A DNA stretch of 64,000 nucleotides from Kosakonia sacchari (lineage in GTDB: Bacteria > Pseudomonadota > Gammaproteobacteria > Enterobacterales > Enterobacteriaceae). Both the position numbers and the translations under genes were made by a program. Below, one piece after another: positions 1 through 8,815 of the stretch. The DNA lies in contig FOAY01000012.1 of the NCBI GenBank assembly GCA_900109485.1, forward strand, positions 62,001 to 126,000, written 5' to 3'. The stretch's first letter is position 1; the number at the start of each line of letters is the position of its first letter. The notes beneath the pieces are model-generated. The model was given only the letters and a program-made list of their open reading frames with translations, searched no databases and was not told where the DNA came from.

Positions 1-950
1 CGCAGCATGATCAGCGACGGCAGGCTTACCGCCGGCAGCGTAATCAACAGCGCCAGCGCAGGCGCCATTCCCATACCCGCCAGCATCATGGTCTGCACAA
101 TCGGGATCTCGGCGGCCGTCGGGATCACAAACAGGCAGCCGACAATCGCCATCGCAATCACCCACAACAGCGTGTTATCGATCGCGCCATCCGCATGCGG
201 GAATAACCAGACACGCGCCGCGCCCAGCACCAGAACAGCGAGAATATAGACCGGAATAGTGCTCCAGAAGAGTTGCCATAAGGCTTTGCCCCAGCGCGCC
301 ATAAAGCTGCCCTGCGGCTCCGTAAGCGTAATATCCACCGCTTCAGCCTGCTGCGGGCTCTCTTTGACCAGCGCCTGTACCAGTAAAGCAACCCCCAACA
401 CTGTCACCAGCCCCGCAACCAGACGGATTGCGGCAAAATGCCAGCCAAGAACAAAGCCCATAAACACCAGCGTAGCCGGGTTAAGCAGCGGATTACCCAT
501 CCAGAATGCCAGTGCGCCGCCCATTGAGACGCGCTGACGGCGCATGCCTGCCGCCACCGGTGCGGCACAGCAGGTGCACATCATGCCAGGCAGAGAGAAC
601 AGCGTACCAAACAGCGTGCCGCTAAAGCGTTTTTGCCCCAGCGTGCGCAGTAGCCAGTCGCGCGGGATCAATACCTGAATCAACGAGCCCAGCACTACGC
701 CCAGTACGGCCGCTTTCCAGACGGCAAGAAAATAGACCAGCGCATAATCCCACGCCGCCTGAATCGGGCTGGAATCGGCCTGTGCAAGAATAGATTTACC
801 GATGCTGTGCGTCTCGGCGGCGGTGAAGGCTTTACCGTAATAAGGCTGCCATTTCACGTACCAAAGACCAACGATAACCACAAGAAAGAACAACGCGGGT
901 TTCCACCACTGAATGGGTGTTGCCGCCTGAGGTGAAGACTGACCAGTCAT
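1..950 (-). CDS. yraQ: YraQ-type permease, C-terminus cut by window
   Basis: Predicted integral membrane permease of the DUF318 (PF03773) family; the substrate is not established. The frame is open from ATG at 950 to base 1, giving 316 codons against about 346 in E. coli YraQ, so only some 30 C-terminal residues are missing. Several long hydrophobic segments are visible, the first directly after a short N-terminal tail (ALFFLVVIVGLWYV). A cysteine-rich stretch, GMMCTCCAAPVAAGM, near residues 120-135 matches the conserved CxxC-containing core of the family and suggests metal or thiol chemistry (inference). It lies 52 bases downstream of yraR on the same strand, so the two may be cotranscribed. 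No frameshift is seen. Confidence 0.85.
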   Translation of the reverse strand, partial: MTGQSSPQAATPIQWWKPALFFLVVIVGLWYVKWQPYYGKAFTAAETHSIGKSILAQADSSPIQAAWDYALVYFLAVWKAAVLGVVLGSLIQVLIPRDWLLRTLGQKRFSGTLFGTLFSLPGMMCTCCAAPVAAGMRRQRVSMGGALAFWMGNPLLNPATLVFMGFVLGWHFAAIRLVAGLVTVLGVALLVQALVKESPQQAEAVDITLTEPQGSFMARWGKALWQLFWSTIPVYILAVLVLGAARVWLFPHADGAIDNTLLWVIAMAIVGCLFVIPTAAEIPIVQTMMLAGMGMAPALALLITLPAVSLPSLIML

Positions 951-1002
951 AACATTCCCCGGGGAAATAGATAATAAGCCGGGGAATAGTACGCCGGGAA
1001 AA

Positions 1003-1656
1003 CTATTTTGCCAATTGCGAGCCTGCTGCAATCGCGCGTAACTGCGCGGAGGCGACAACCTCGACGCGATTTTCCGCTGGCGTGAAGGACAATGCCAGCA
1101 GCGCGCGGGCGACATCCTGCGCGCGGATCGACTTCCAGTTGCCCGGCAGCAGACGAAACAGCGGTGCGAGCAGAGATTCACTGGAGCGCGGCTTTTCGCG
1201 CTCCCCCAGCAGCATCGACGGACGGGCAATAACCAGCCGGGGCCACTCCTGCGCGATGAGCGCTTTTTCCATTTCACCTTTTACCCGGTTATAGAAAAAC
1301 GGTGAACGCGCGTTTGCGCCCATAGAACTGACCACCAGCATCTGCCTGGCGCCAAGCCGCAGCCCGGTTAATGCCGTATCGACCACCAGCGTATAGTCCG
1401 CATGCACGAAAGCCTCTTCGCTCCCCGCTTCGCGCCGCGTGGTGCCAAGGCAGCAAAAAACCGTATCCACCGCGCCATTCACCTGCGCCAGCGCATCGCT
1501 TAACTGCGGATCATATGGATTTTCAACATCGGGAAATCCCGATAACGGGCGGCGCGTTGGCGCTACGATCGTGCCAACCCGCGCGTCGTTGCTCAGTAAT
1601 CGCAGCAGATGTCCGCCAACCAGTCCCGTTGCGCCAGTGATCATTACGCGTGGCAT
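1003..1656 (-). CDS. yraR: NAD(P)-binding Rossmann-fold protein YraR
   Basis: Small protein of the atypical short-chain dehydrogenase / HTATIP2-like group; reaction unknown. The N-terminus begins almost directly with a dinucleotide-binding glycine motif, GATGLVG at residues 8-14, after a hydrophobic beta strand. A later VVSSMGAN segment and [10 protein letters not shown] (a YxxxK-like pair) are where such enzymes carry the active-site Ser, Tyr and Lys. The length of 217 residues fits the family (E. coli about 211). The ATG at 1656 is preceded by AGGAGAG at good spacing. It is divergent from yhbO, with 121 bases between the starts. Confidence 0.85.
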   Translation of the reverse strand: MPRVMITGATGLVGGHLLRLLSNDARVGTIVAPTRRPLSGFPDVENPYDPQLSDALAQVNGAVDTVFCCLGTTRREAGSEEAFVHADYTLVVDTALTGLRLGARQMLVVSSMGANARSPFFYNRVKGEMEKALIAQEWPRLVIARPSMLLGEREKPRSSESLLAPLFRLLPGNWKSIRAQDVARALLALSFTPAENRVEVVASAQLRAIAAGSQLAK

Positions 1657-1777
1657 TTACTCTCCTTTTGCAGATGAATCTGCCTTGCAATACCCGCCTG
1701 CTAAACCAGGCTTAATAGTCTGATGGGTTATCAGTATGGATAACAACGAGCGCTGAAGCCAAAACAACGGAGGAACT

Positions 1778-2296
1778 ATGAGCAAGAAAATCGCAGTCTT
1801 GATCACCGACGAGTTTGAAGATTCAGAATTCACCTCTCCGGCACAGGAGTTTCGTCAGGCCGGCCATGAGGTGATCACCATAGAGAAACAGGCGGGGAAA
1901 ACCATCCACGGCAAACAAGGCGAAGCTGAAGTGGTGATTGATAAAGCCATCGATGAGGTGCGGCCAGCGGATTTTGACGCCCTGCTGCTACCGGGCGGCC
2001 ACTCACCCGATCATTTGCGCGGCGACGACCGGTTTGTCACCTTCACCCGCGATTTTATCAGCAGTGGAAAGCCCGTCTTCGCCATTTGTCACGGCCCGCA
2101 GTTGCTAATCAGCGCGGATGCCATCCGCGGACGTAAGCTGACAGCGGTGAAACCTATCGTCGTGGATGTGAAAAACGCCGGGGGCGAGTTCTATGACCAG
2201 GAAGTGGTGATCGATAAAGATCAACTGGTGACCAGCCGCACCCCCGAAGATTTGCCTGCGTTTAACCGCGAAGCATTGCGTTTACTGGGTGCCTGA
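1778..2296 (+). CDS. yhbO: DJ-1/PfpI family stress protein YhbO
   Basis: Cytosolic member of the DJ-1/PfpI superfamily. E. coli YhbO protects against oxidative, heat and acid stress and has been reported as a protein/nucleotide deglycase (the deglycase claim is debated in the literature). The 172 residues carry the conserved nucleophile elbow AICHGP with Cys104 and His105 and the acidic residue Glu12 in DEFED, the usual catalytic set. GGAGG sits seven bases before ATG. The last 15 bases overlap tail to tail with yhbP on the opposite strand, so the two transcripts share antisense 3' ends. Confidence 0.93.
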   Translation: MSKKIAVLITDEFEDSEFTSPAQEFRQAGHEVITIEKQAGKTIHGKQGEAEVVIDKAIDEVRPADFDALLLPGGHSPDHLRGDDRFVTFTRDFISSGKPVFAICHGPQLLISADAIRGRKLTAVKPIVVDVKNAGGEFYDQEVVIDKDQLVTSRTPEDLPAFNREALRLLGA

Positions 2297-2719
2297 GTCG
2301 CGGATCCAGTGTAATTTTTTACCAAAACCCAGCGTGTTGTCAGTGAATTTCAATTCGTGAAGGCGAATCTCCCACATGGGGGCTGACAACACGCGCGCAA
2401 CAGGAAAGCGACGGTTGTACTGCGCACGCGGCGCCTCGCTTTCCTCCCCCTCCAGACGACGGATCTCCCCGGTAAATTGTACGCCGCGAATCAGCGCCAC
2501 GGTTTTCGGCTGGCCGTTGACGGTTCCCGCCACCTTCGCCTGAAGCCCGGTCATTTGCGAGTGGCGCGTGTGATCTTCACTGAGGATGTAAAACGCCACT
2601 TTTTGCGCATCGTAAACGTAAAACGCATTCGCACACCACAATTCGCCCCGGTTCGCCACGCACCAACTGACAACATGCTGTTTCGCCAGCCAGCGGTTAA
2701 TGGCTGCAAGCGTCTCCAT
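2282..2719 (-). CDS. yhbP: UPF0306 protein YhbP
   Basis: Small protein of the UPF0306 / FMN-binding split-barrel fold group; no established function. I place the start at ATG 2719 ([10 protein letters not shown]), which is preceded by GAGGAAGAG and matches the start of E. coli YhbP, giving 145 residues. The frame stays open to a TTG at 2752, but that start lacks a ribosome site. The body is a compact mix of strands with the conserved blocks [16 protein letters not shown] and [15 protein letters not shown]. It converges on yhbO and overlaps its end by 15 bases. Confidence 0.88.
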   Translation of the reverse strand: METLAAINRWLAKQHVVSWCVANRGELWCANAFYVYDAQKVAFYILSEDHTRHSQMTGLQAKVAGTVNGQPKTVALIRGVQFTGEIRRLEGEESEAPRAQYNRRFPVARVLSAPMWEIRLHELKFTDNTLGFGKKLHWIRDSGTQ

Positions 2720-2773
2720 TTTTTCTCTTCCTCGTGTTATTTTTTCGTTCAAATTAACACAATGAATAATGCC

Positions 2774-3067
2774 ATGACGCCCTGGTTTCTTTATCTAATT
2801 CGCACCGCCGACAACATGCTGTATACCGGCATTACCACCGATGTGGCGCGTCGCTTTACGCAGCATCAAAACGGCAAAGGGGCAAAAGCGCTGCGGGGAA
2901 AAGGCGCACTGGCGCTGGTGTTTTCAGCTCAGGTAGGAGAAAGATCGCTGGCGTTACGGCTGGAGTACCGCATCAAGCAGTTAACCAAACGCCAGAAAGA
3001 GCGCCTCGTCGCCGGAGATGGCACATTCGAGGCGCTACGGGAAAGCCTCGTCGTTAAAGGCGATTGA
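2774..3067 (+). CDS. yhbQ: GIY-YIG domain protein YhbQ
   Basis: Single-domain GIY-YIG nuclease-fold protein. E. coli YhbQ has been linked to DNA damage processing and reported to have nuclease activity in vitro. The protein is essentially one domain: the YLI...YTG pair at residues 7-19 forms the GIY-YIG core, followed by the [10 protein letters not shown] helix and a basic C-terminal half ending in [17 protein letters not shown] 2774 (MTPWFLYL) matches the E. coli start and gives 97 residues; an in-frame ATG at 2762 would add four. Neither has a clear Shine-Dalgarno sequence. The 3' end overlaps yhbS on the other strand by 14 bases. Confidence 0.88.
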   Translation: MTPWFLYLIRTADNMLYTGITTDVARRFTQHQNGKGAKALRGKGALALVFSAQVGERSLALRLEYRIKQLTKRQKERLVAGDGTFEALRESLVVKGD

Positions 3068-3557
3068 AGTGATCGCTGTATTCCACCAGCCCACTGACGC
3101 CATTCAGCGCATCATCCGCAAGAGGGTGAACTAAAAACGCCTCATCCGTTTGCGGCCAGCGGCAGCGCAGATCGTTCTGCGAGGCATTTTTAAACCCCAG
3201 ACGGCTATAGAACGCCGGATCGCCCAGCGTAACCACGGCGGCATAACCAAACTCATTCAGCGAATCCAGCCCTTCATAGACAAGCTGGCGCGCAATGCCC
3301 TGGCCGCGATACTGCTCATCGACCGCCAGCGGCGCAAGCCCGACCCATTGCAGCTCTTCACCGGCAACCGTGACCGGGCTAAAGGCTACATAGCCCACAA
3401 CCTGACCTTCATCATCAGTTGCGACAAATCCCAGCGTGATCAAACCGTCCTCACGCAGATTGTGCACCAGCATGGCTTCGCCTTCACCACCAAAACTACG
3501 ACGCAATAACGCGTCGATACCGGGTGCATCAATGGGAATTTCAACTCTAATCAGCAT
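3054..3557 (-). CDS. yhbS: GNAT acetyltransferase YhbS
   Basis: Predicted acetyl-CoA-dependent N-acetyltransferase; substrate not known. The 167 residues contain the GNAT motif [12 protein letters not shown], with the pyrophosphate-binding RGQGIA at residues 84-89 after the strand LAPLAVD. A later AFYSRLGF block is the typical Tyr-bearing motif B of GNAT enzymes. The gene starts inside the last codons of ubiT (7-base overlap), so translation is probably coupled and the two form a unit. Its 3' end overlaps convergent yhbQ. Confidence 0.88.
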   Translation of the reverse strand: MLIRVEIPIDAPGIDALLRRSFGGEGEAMLVHNLREDGLITLGFVATDDEGQVVGYVAFSPVTVAGEELQWVGLAPLAVDEQYRGQGIARQLVYEGLDSLNEFGYAAVVTLGDPAFYSRLGFKNASQNDLRCRWPQTDEAFLVHPLADDALNGVSGLVEYSDHFNRL

Positions 3558-4075
3558 GGCTCACCTACAGAAGGTTGTGTCGTTGCAGGCGGCGCTTGCA
3601 GGCCGGCCTCAACAAATTCCGCCAGTTGCAGCAGAATGACCCGCAGGGGTTTTGGCATCTGCTCCAGTTCAATGGCGTCCATCAGATTTTTTACGTACAG
3701 CCCAAGCTCCGTATCGCCTTCAATCGCCAGCCGACGCTGGAAAAAGAGCGTGTCCGGATCCTGTTTGCGCGCGGCAATCATCAGCAAATCGCTGGCGTCC
3801 GCGCTGAAGCTGACATCGGCATCAGCTGACTCACGCACAATCAACTGACCATTCTCAACAGAGGTATACCACGTCAGGCCGATATCCCGTACCTGAATAC
3901 TTAACCAGCGACCTTCGAGAAACTCAAGCTCTCCGTCCGCCAGCGCCTGCTGGAATTGCCATCGCAGCACCTGCTCCAGCACCTGACGCTTAATGGCGAA
4001 AGGTGTGAGCTTAACCGGAACACTCAATAATGCCGGGCCGAAGTGAACAAGACGTGAGCGCAATGAATCCAACAC
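3551..4075 (-). CDS. ubiT: UbiT, SCP2-domain accessory factor for anaerobic ubiquinone synthesis
   Basis: Formerly yhbT. UbiT is a lipid-binding factor that works with UbiU and UbiV in oxygen-independent ubiquinone synthesis, a role analogous to UbiJ in the aerobic pathway. The 174 residues include an SCP2 sterol-carrier fold from about residue 45 to 145 (DADVSFSADASDLLMIAARKQDPDTLFFQRRL). The start is GTG at 4075, matching the E. coli N-terminus (MLDxLRSR). The gene is divergent from ubiUV and followed immediately by overlapping yhbS. The shared 239-base intergenic region with ubiU is where anaerobic regulation by Fnr is known in E. coli. Confidence 0.92.
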   Translation of the reverse strand: MLDSLRSRLVHFGPALLSVPVKLTPFAIKRQVLEQVLRWQFQQALADGELEFLEGRWLSIQVRDIGLTWYTSVENGQLIVRESADADVSFSADASDLLMIAARKQDPDTLFFQRRLAIEGDTELGLYVKNLMDAIELEQMPKPLRVILLQLAEFVEAGLQAPPATTQPSVGEPC

Positions 4076-4199
4076 GGGCTTAACTCCCAGAAATGATAAT
4101 TGCGGCTATTTTGCCATATTCCCGTCATGGCATAGCGGCGCAAATCAACAATCCGGCAATAAATAGACGGCAGTTATGGCTCCATCAATACGCATTTAA

Positions 4200-4213
4200 C
4201 TGCCTCAAATCAA
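4200..4213. promoter_or_regulatory. Possible Fnr half-site-rich element between ubiT and ubiU
   Basis: CTGCC-N4-ATCAA matches the Fnr consensus TTGAT-N4-ATCAA at 7 of 10 positions, with a perfect right half. Two more ATCAA half sites occur nearby, near 4155 and 4190. Fnr control of ubiUV and ubiT is established in E. coli; assigning this particular copy as the working site is inference. Confidence 0.3.
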
Positions 4214-4314
4214 AAATTGTCGCCAGCAGGTTAACTAAAATCCCAGTTCGTTAACAATTTGGCGGCCCTGCGGGGTACGTCCGGGCCTTCTGGCCACTGA
4301 TTGCAGGATACACT

Positions 4315-5310
4315 ATGGAGTTGCTCTGCCCTGCCGGAAACCTTCCGGCATTGAAGGCGGCTATCGAAAACGGTGCCGACGCGGTTTATATCGGCCTGAA
4401 AGATGATACGAACGCCCGCCATTTCGCCGGACTCAACTTTACGGAGAAAAAACTCCAGGAGGCGGTGAGTTTTGTTCATCAGCACCGCCGCAAACTGCAT
4501 ATCGCCATTAATACTTTTGCGCACCCGGATGGTTACCAGCGTTGGGAGCGGGCCGTGGATATGGCCGCGCAGATTGGTGCCGACGCGCTGATCCTCGCCG
4601 ATCTGGCGATGCTGGAATACGCCGCCGAGCGTTATCCGCATATTGAGCGTCATGTTTCCGTGCAGGCCTCCGCCACTAACGAAGAAGCAATCCGCTTTTA
4701 CCACCGTCACTTTGATGTCGCACGTGTGGTACTGCCGCGCGTTTTATCCATTCATCAGGTGAAACAACTCGCGCGCGTAACGCCCGTTCCGCTGGAGGTC
4801 TTCGCTTTCGGCAGCCTGTGCATTATGGCCGAAGGACGCTGCTACCTCTCCTCCTATCTCACCGGCGAATCGCCCAATACCGTCGGCGCCTGTTCGCCCG
4901 CGCGTTTTGTCCGCTGGCAGCAAACGCCGCAGGGGCTGGAATCCCGTCTGAATGACGTGCTGATCGACCGTTATCAGGAGGGAGAAAACGCGGGTTATCC
5001 CACGCTGTGCAAAGGGCGTTATCTGGTGGATGGCGAGCGTTATCATGCGCTGGAAGAGCCTACCAGCCTGAATACGCTGGAGCTGTTGCCGGAATTGTTG
5101 GCAGCCAATATCGCCTCGGTAAAAATCGAAGGCCGCCAGCGCAGCCCGGCGTATGTCAGCCAGGTGGCGAAGGTGTGGCGTCAGGCTATCGATCGCTGCA
5201 TGGCCTCGCCGCAGGACTTTGTCCCGCAATCCGCATGGATGGAGACGTTAGGAGCCATGTCGGAAGGCACACAAACCACGCTCGGCGCATATCACCGTAA
5301 ATGGCAGTAG
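4315..5310 (+). CDS. ubiU: UbiU, Fe-S subunit of oxygen-independent ubiquinone hydroxylation
   Basis: Formerly yhbU, a U32 peptidase-family protein. UbiU pairs with UbiV and, using prephenate as hydroxyl donor in the current model, allows the three ring hydroxylations of ubiquinone synthesis without oxygen. The four cysteines that bind the [4Fe-4S] cluster in E. coli are all present at the same positions: Cys169, Cys176, Cys193 and Cys232. The 331 residues match the family length. No peptidase chemistry is implied. It is followed by ubiV after a 7-base gap, so the pair is an operon. Confidence 0.95.
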   Translation: MELLCPAGNLPALKAAIENGADAVYIGLKDDTNARHFAGLNFTEKKLQEAVSFVHQHRRKLHIAINTFAHPDGYQRWERAVDMAAQIGADALILADLAMLEYAAERYPHIERHVSVQASATNEEAIRFYHRHFDVARVVLPRVLSIHQVKQLARVTPVPLEVFAFGSLCIMAEGRCYLSSYLTGESPNTVGACSPARFVRWQQTPQGLESRLNDVLIDRYQEGENAGYPTLCKGRYLVDGERYHALEEPTSLNTLELLPELLAANIASVKIEGRQRSPAYVSQVAKVWRQAIDRCMASPQDFVPQSAWMETLGAMSEGTQTTLGAYHRKWQ

Positions 5311-5317
5311 GTAGACA

Positions 5318-6196
5318 ATGAAATATTCATTAGGGCCGGTCCTTTATTACTGGCCAAAAGAGACGCTGGAAGATTTTTACCGCCAGGCTGCCACCAGCAG
5401 CGCAGATGTGATTTATCTTGGCGAGGCGGTGTGCAGCAAGCGTCGTGCGACCAAAGTGGGCGACTGGATGGAGATGGCAAAAGCGCTTGCCGGTAGCGGC
5501 AAACAGGTGGTGCTCTCCACGCTGGCGCTGGTACAAGCCTCTTCAGAATTAAATGAACTGAAGCGCTATGTTGATAACGGCGAATTTCTGCTGGAAGCCA
5601 GCGATTTGGGCGTAGTGAACATGTGCGCCGACCGTAAGCTGCCATTCGTCGCCGGGCATGCCCTTAACTGCTATAACGCCGTGACGCTGCGTCTGCTGCT
5701 CAAGCAAGGCATGGTGCGCTGGTGCATGCCGGTCGAGCTTTCCCGGGACTGGCTGGTCAATCTGCTCGAACAGTGCGAAACGCTGGGCATTCGTCGGCAG
5801 TTTGAGGTTGAAGTGTTGAGCTACGGCCACCTGCCGCTGGCGTATTCCGCCCGCTGCTTTACCGCGCGCTCGGAAGACAGACCGAAAGATGAGTGTGAAA
5901 CCTGCTGCATTAAATACCCGAACGGACGCAGCATGGTGTCGCAGGAGAACCAGCAGGTATTTGTTCTCAATGGCATCCAGACGATGAGCGGCTATGTCTA
6001 TAACCTCGGCAATGAACTGGTTTCGATGAAAGATGTTGTCGATATCGTGCGTCTGTCGCCGATGGGACCGGAAACGTTCGCCATGCTCGATGCGTTTAAA
6101 GCTAATGAGACGGGCAGCGCGCCGCTGCCGCTCACGTCTCACAGCGACTGTAATGGTTACTGGCGCAGGCTGCCCGGCTTGCAGTTAGAACTTTAA
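5318..6196 (+). CDS. ubiV: UbiV, Fe-S partner of UbiU
   Basis: Formerly yhbV, the second U32-family subunit of the UbiUV heterodimer needed for ubiquinone synthesis without oxygen. The 292 residues carry the cluster ligands of E. coli UbiV at identical positions: Cys39, Cys180, Cys193 and Cys197, with an extra Cys196 directly before the last. It starts 7 bases after ubiU and shares its promoter. No strong terminator follows: only a weak AAAAG/CTTTT hairpin near 6243-6258 and a CTGGCC/GGCCAG stem near 6259-6285 are visible before yhbW. Confidence 0.95.
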   Translation: MKYSLGPVLYYWPKETLEDFYRQAATSSADVIYLGEAVCSKRRATKVGDWMEMAKALAGSGKQVVLSTLALVQASSELNELKRYVDNGEFLLEASDLGVVNMCADRKLPFVAGHALNCYNAVTLRLLLKQGMVRWCMPVELSRDWLVNLLEQCETLGIRRQFEVEVLSYGHLPLAYSARCFTARSEDRPKDECETCCIKYPNGRSMVSQENQQVFVLNGIQTMSGYVYNLGNELVSMKDVVDIVRLSPMGPETFAMLDAFKANETGSAPLPLTSHSDCNGYWRRLPGLQLEL

Positions 6197-6201
6197 TAAA
6201 G

Positions 6202-6332
6202 CTCACTTTGTTAACAGCTTTCAGCAAAGGTTAATGCACTATAAAAGTTGCAGCTTTTCTGGCCTGCCCCGCTACTCTGGGCCAGGCTGGAAGAAGACCT
6301 TCAATCTGATGACGATGCTGTAGCAAAGTGAG
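6202..6332. repeat. 9-base inverted repeat flanking the yhbW leader
   Basis: CTCACTTTG at 6202-6210 is exactly complementary to CAAAGTGAG at 6324-6332, and the right copy contains the likely ribosome-binding site of yhbW. In a readthrough transcript from ubiV the two arms could pair and mask the yhbW start. The repeat is seen; the regulatory role is inference. Confidence 0.4.
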
Positions 6333-6337
6333 TTTCT

Positions 6338-7345
6338 ATGTCTGAGAAAACAATTCCCTTTTCGGTGCTGGATCTCGCGCCGATCCCACAAGGCTCCTCT
6401 GCCCGCGAGGCGTTTACCCATTCGCTGGATCTGGCGAAATTGGCGGAGAAGCGCGGCTATCACCGTTACTGGCTGGCCGAACACCACAATATGATGGGCA
6501 TCGCCAGCGCCGCGACGTCGGTGCTGATTGGCTACCTTGCCGCCAATACGCAAACCCTGCACCTGGGTTCCGGCGGCGTGATGTTGCCGAACCACTCGCC
6601 GCTGGTGATTGCCGAGCAGTTCGGCACGCTGAATACACTCTATCCGGGACGCATTGATCTGGGTCTCGGCCGCGCGCCGGGCAGCGATCAGCGCACCATG
6701 ATGGCGTTACGTCGCCATATGAGCGGCGATATCGATAACTTCCCGCGCGATGTTGCCGAACTGGTGGACTGGTTTGACGCCCGCGATCCGAATCCGCATG
6801 TCCGTCCGGTGCCGGGTTACGGCGAGCAGATCCCGGTCTGGTTGCTGGGCTCCAGCCTGTACAGCGCGCAACTGGCCGCACAACTCGGCCTGCCGTTTGC
6901 TTTTGCCTCGCACTTTGCGCCGGATATGTTGTTCCAGGCGCTGCATCTCTATCGCACGAATTTCAAACCTTCCGCACGGCTGGAGAAACCTTATGCGATG
7001 GTGTGCATCAACATTGTTGTCGCCGACAGCAACCGCGATGCGGAATTCCTCTTTACCTCCATGCAGCAGGCGTTTGTGAAACTGCGTCGGGGTGAAACGG
7101 CGCAGTTGCCGCCGCCGATCGCTAATATGGATCAGTTCTGGTCACCGTCGGAGCAGTATGGCGTACAGCAGGCACTGAGCATGTCGCTGGTCGGGGATAA
7201 AGCGAAAGTGCGCCACGGGCTGGAGTCGATCCTGCGGGAAACGGATGCGGACGAGATTATGGTTAATGGGCAAATTTTCGATCACCAGGCACGGCTCTAC
7301 TCGTTTGAGCTGGCGATGCAGGTGAAAGAAGCACTGCTCGGGTAG
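6338..7345 (+). CDS. yhbW: Luciferase-like flavin monooxygenase YhbW
   Basis: Member of the bacterial luciferase-like, FMNH2-dependent alkanal monooxygenase family; the physiological substrate is not known. The 335 residues begin with the beta strand [11 protein letters not shown] and the [10 protein letters not shown] segment characteristic of the family, followed by [22 protein letters not shown], which lines the flavin pocket in relatives. Length equals E. coli YhbW. The start at 6338 has an AAGTGAG ribosome site. The gene converges on mtr, with a REP-type palindrome pair filling the 87-base gap. Confidence 0.92.
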   Translation: MSEKTIPFSVLDLAPIPQGSSAREAFTHSLDLAKLAEKRGYHRYWLAEHHNMMGIASAATSVLIGYLAANTQTLHLGSGGVMLPNHSPLVIAEQFGTLNTLYPGRIDLGLGRAPGSDQRTMMALRRHMSGDIDNFPRDVAELVDWFDARDPNPHVRPVPGYGEQIPVWLLGSSLYSAQLAAQLGLPFAFASHFAPDMLFQALHLYRTNFKPSARLEKPYAMVCINIVVADSNRDAEFLFTSMQQAFVKLRRGETAQLPPPIANMDQFWSPSEQYGVQQALSMSLVGDKAKVRHGLESILRETDADEIMVNGQIFDHQARLYSFELAMQVKEALLG

Positions 7346-7356
7346 TTTTTGTCTGT

Positions 7357-7430
7357 GCCGGATGATGGCGTGCGCCTTATCCGGCCCGGTGGATTTGCAG
7401 GCCGGGTGAGCGCAGCGCCACCCTGCCTGC
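7357..7430. repeat. REP/BIME palindrome pair between yhbW and mtr
   Basis: Two palindromic units lie head to head: one at 7357-7386 (GCCGGATGATGGCG ... CGCCTTATCCGGCC) and one at about 7398-7430 (GCCGGGTGAGCGCAGCGCCACC). Both match the enterobacterial REP consensus, with GC-rich stems and the CCTTATCCGGCC signature. They sit between convergent genes, where REP elements typically stabilise 3' ends or bind gyrase and Pol I (known for the family). Confidence 0.85.
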
Positions 7431-7432
7431 AA

Positions 7433-8677
7433 TTACTGATAAACCGGCAGCAGATTAAAGCTGGAAAGCAGGTGTACTACGGCGTTACCGATGCCAAACA
7501 GCAGAATCAGCATAATCATTGGCTTGCCGCCCCAGACGCGAAACGCCGGGCTGCCGAAGCGTTTACGTGACGCATTCGCCAGCAGCGCAGGAACAATCGC
7601 CGCCCAAATCGTCGCCGCCAGCCCCGCATAACCAATGGCATACAGAAAACCATTCGGCCACAGTAAACCACCGACAATTGGCGGTATGAACGTCAGCAAC
7701 GCCGTTTTGAAACGTCCAGCCGGTGAATCATCAAACCCAAACAGATCCGCCAGATAATCAAACAGCCCCAAAGTCACGCCCAGGAATGAGCTGGCAACCG
7801 CAAAGTTTGAGAAAATCACTAACAGCAGATCCAGGCTACGGCTGTTCAACACACCGCTGAGCGCCTGCACCAGTACATCAATGTTGCCGCCCTTCGCTGC
7901 GATCTCAATAAATGCCGGGCGCGGGATATTGCCCATCGTCACCAGCAGCCAGACAACATACAGCCCCAGCGCCAGTAACGTGCCGTAAACCAGGCAACGG
8001 GTGATGGTGCGCGGATCTTTGCCGTAGTATTTCATCAGGCTTGGAACGTTGCCGTGATAACCAAACGAGGCAAGGCAAAACGGCAGCGTCATCAGCAAAT
8101 AGGGCGTATAGGATGCGTCGCTTTGCGCCACATTAAATAACGTCGCGGGCTGCACGTGCCCGAGCAGGCTGCCAAAGGTGAGGAAAAAAGTGATCACTTT
8201 CGCCCCCAGCACAACCGCCGTCATGCGGCTGACTGCGTGCGTGGAGAGCCAAACGATAAAAGCAACGCCCAACGCAAAGCAGAGTCCTGCCAGACGCGGC
8301 GACACGTTCAGCGACATTTCGCCAAAGGTGTGATGCAGAATGGAGCCGCTCGCCGAAATATAAGCGTAAGTCAGAATATAGAGCACGAAGGCAATCGAGA
8401 CGCCATTCACCAGATTCCAGCTTTTTCCCAGCAGATCTTTGGTGATGGTGTCGAAACTTGCCCCGCTGTGATAGTTAAGGTTGGCCTCAAGGATCATCAG
8501 CCCCGAGTGCAGCATACAGAACCAGGTAAACAGCAGTGCCAGCAGTGACCAGAAGAACCACGCGCCGGACATCACTACGGGCAACGAGAACATGCCTGCG
8601 CCAATGATGGTGCCGCCGATAATTACCACCCCGCCGAACAGCGAAGGGGAAGCCTGTGTGGTTGTCAGTGTCGACAT
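7433..8677 (-). CDS. mtr: High-affinity tryptophan-specific transporter Mtr
   Basis: Inner-membrane proton-coupled tryptophan (and indole) permease of the aromatic amino acid/hydroxy amino acid transporter family. The 414 residues equal the E. coli length and start with the conserved [19 protein letters not shown] segment that forms the unwound first helix; about eleven hydrophobic helices follow. AGGAGAA precedes the ATG by ten bases. A promoter whose -10 overlaps a TrpR-type operator, and an upstream TyrR-type box, lie in the intergenic region with deaD, as in E. coli where TrpR represses and TyrR activates mtr. Confidence 0.96.
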   Translation of the reverse strand: MSTLTTTQASPSLFGGVVIIGGTIIGAGMFSLPVVMSGAWFFWSLLALLFTWFCMLHSGLMILEANLNYHSGASFDTITKDLLGKSWNLVNGVSIAFVLYILTYAYISASGSILHHTFGEMSLNVSPRLAGLCFALGVAFIVWLSTHAVSRMTAVVLGAKVITFFLTFGSLLGHVQPATLFNVAQSDASYTPYLLMTLPFCLASFGYHGNVPSLMKYYGKDPRTITRCLVYGTLLALGLYVVWLLVTMGNIPRPAFIEIAAKGGNIDVLVQALSGVLNSRSLDLLLVIFSNFAVASSFLGVTLGLFDYLADLFGFDDSPAGRFKTALLTFIPPIVGGLLWPNGFLYAIGYAGLAATIWAAIVPALLANASRKRFGSPAFRVWGGKPMIMLILLFGIGNAVVHLLSSFNLLPVYQ

Positions 8678-8723
8678 CTGAAATATTCTCCTGTGAATTC
8701 AAAGCCTGGATTCAGGCCGCTGC

Positions 8724-8744
8724 ATTGTACCAGTACAAGAGTAC
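8724..8744 (-). promoter_or_regulatory. mtr promoter -10 and overlapping TrpR operator
   Basis: On the minus strand TACAAT (8724-8729) is a good -10 element. The 18 bases at 8727-8744 match the TrpR operator palindrome (GTACT...GTAC arms) at about 13 of 18 positions and overlap that -10, so bound TrpR would block RNA polymerase. A CTGAAA -35 lies 16 bases upstream. Confidence 0.7.
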
Positions 8745-8753
8745 ATTTCAGAT

Positions 8754-8784
8754 AAAAAAAGCCCCGATCGTTTTGACCGGGGCT
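8754..8784 (-). terminator. deaD intrinsic terminator
   Basis: GCCCCG and CGGGGC arms (8761-8766 and 8778-8783), followed on the minus strand by seven T residues, form a classical Rho-independent terminator 32 bases after the deaD stop codon. Confidence 0.85.
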
Positions 8785-8801
8785 GTATCTTTTTCTTTAC
8801 A
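8784..8801. promoter_or_regulatory. TyrR strong-box-like site upstream of mtr
   Basis: TGTATC-N6-TTTACA matches the TyrR consensus TGTAAA-N6-TTTACA at 10 of 12 positions, with a perfect right half. Its centre is about 75 bases upstream of the predicted mtr start point, the placement used for TyrR activation of mtr in E. coli. It partly overlaps the deaD terminator. Confidence 0.6.
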
Positions 8802-8815
8802 GATCGTAAGGAAAA

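Noticed and set aside
4231-4710. 159-codon minus-strand frame over the ubiU start
   Set aside because: Antisense to ubiU, which is certain from its four conserved cysteines.
7357-7430. Intrinsic terminator for yhbW
   Set aside because: The palindromes fit REP consensus and lack a T run, so I called them REP elements.
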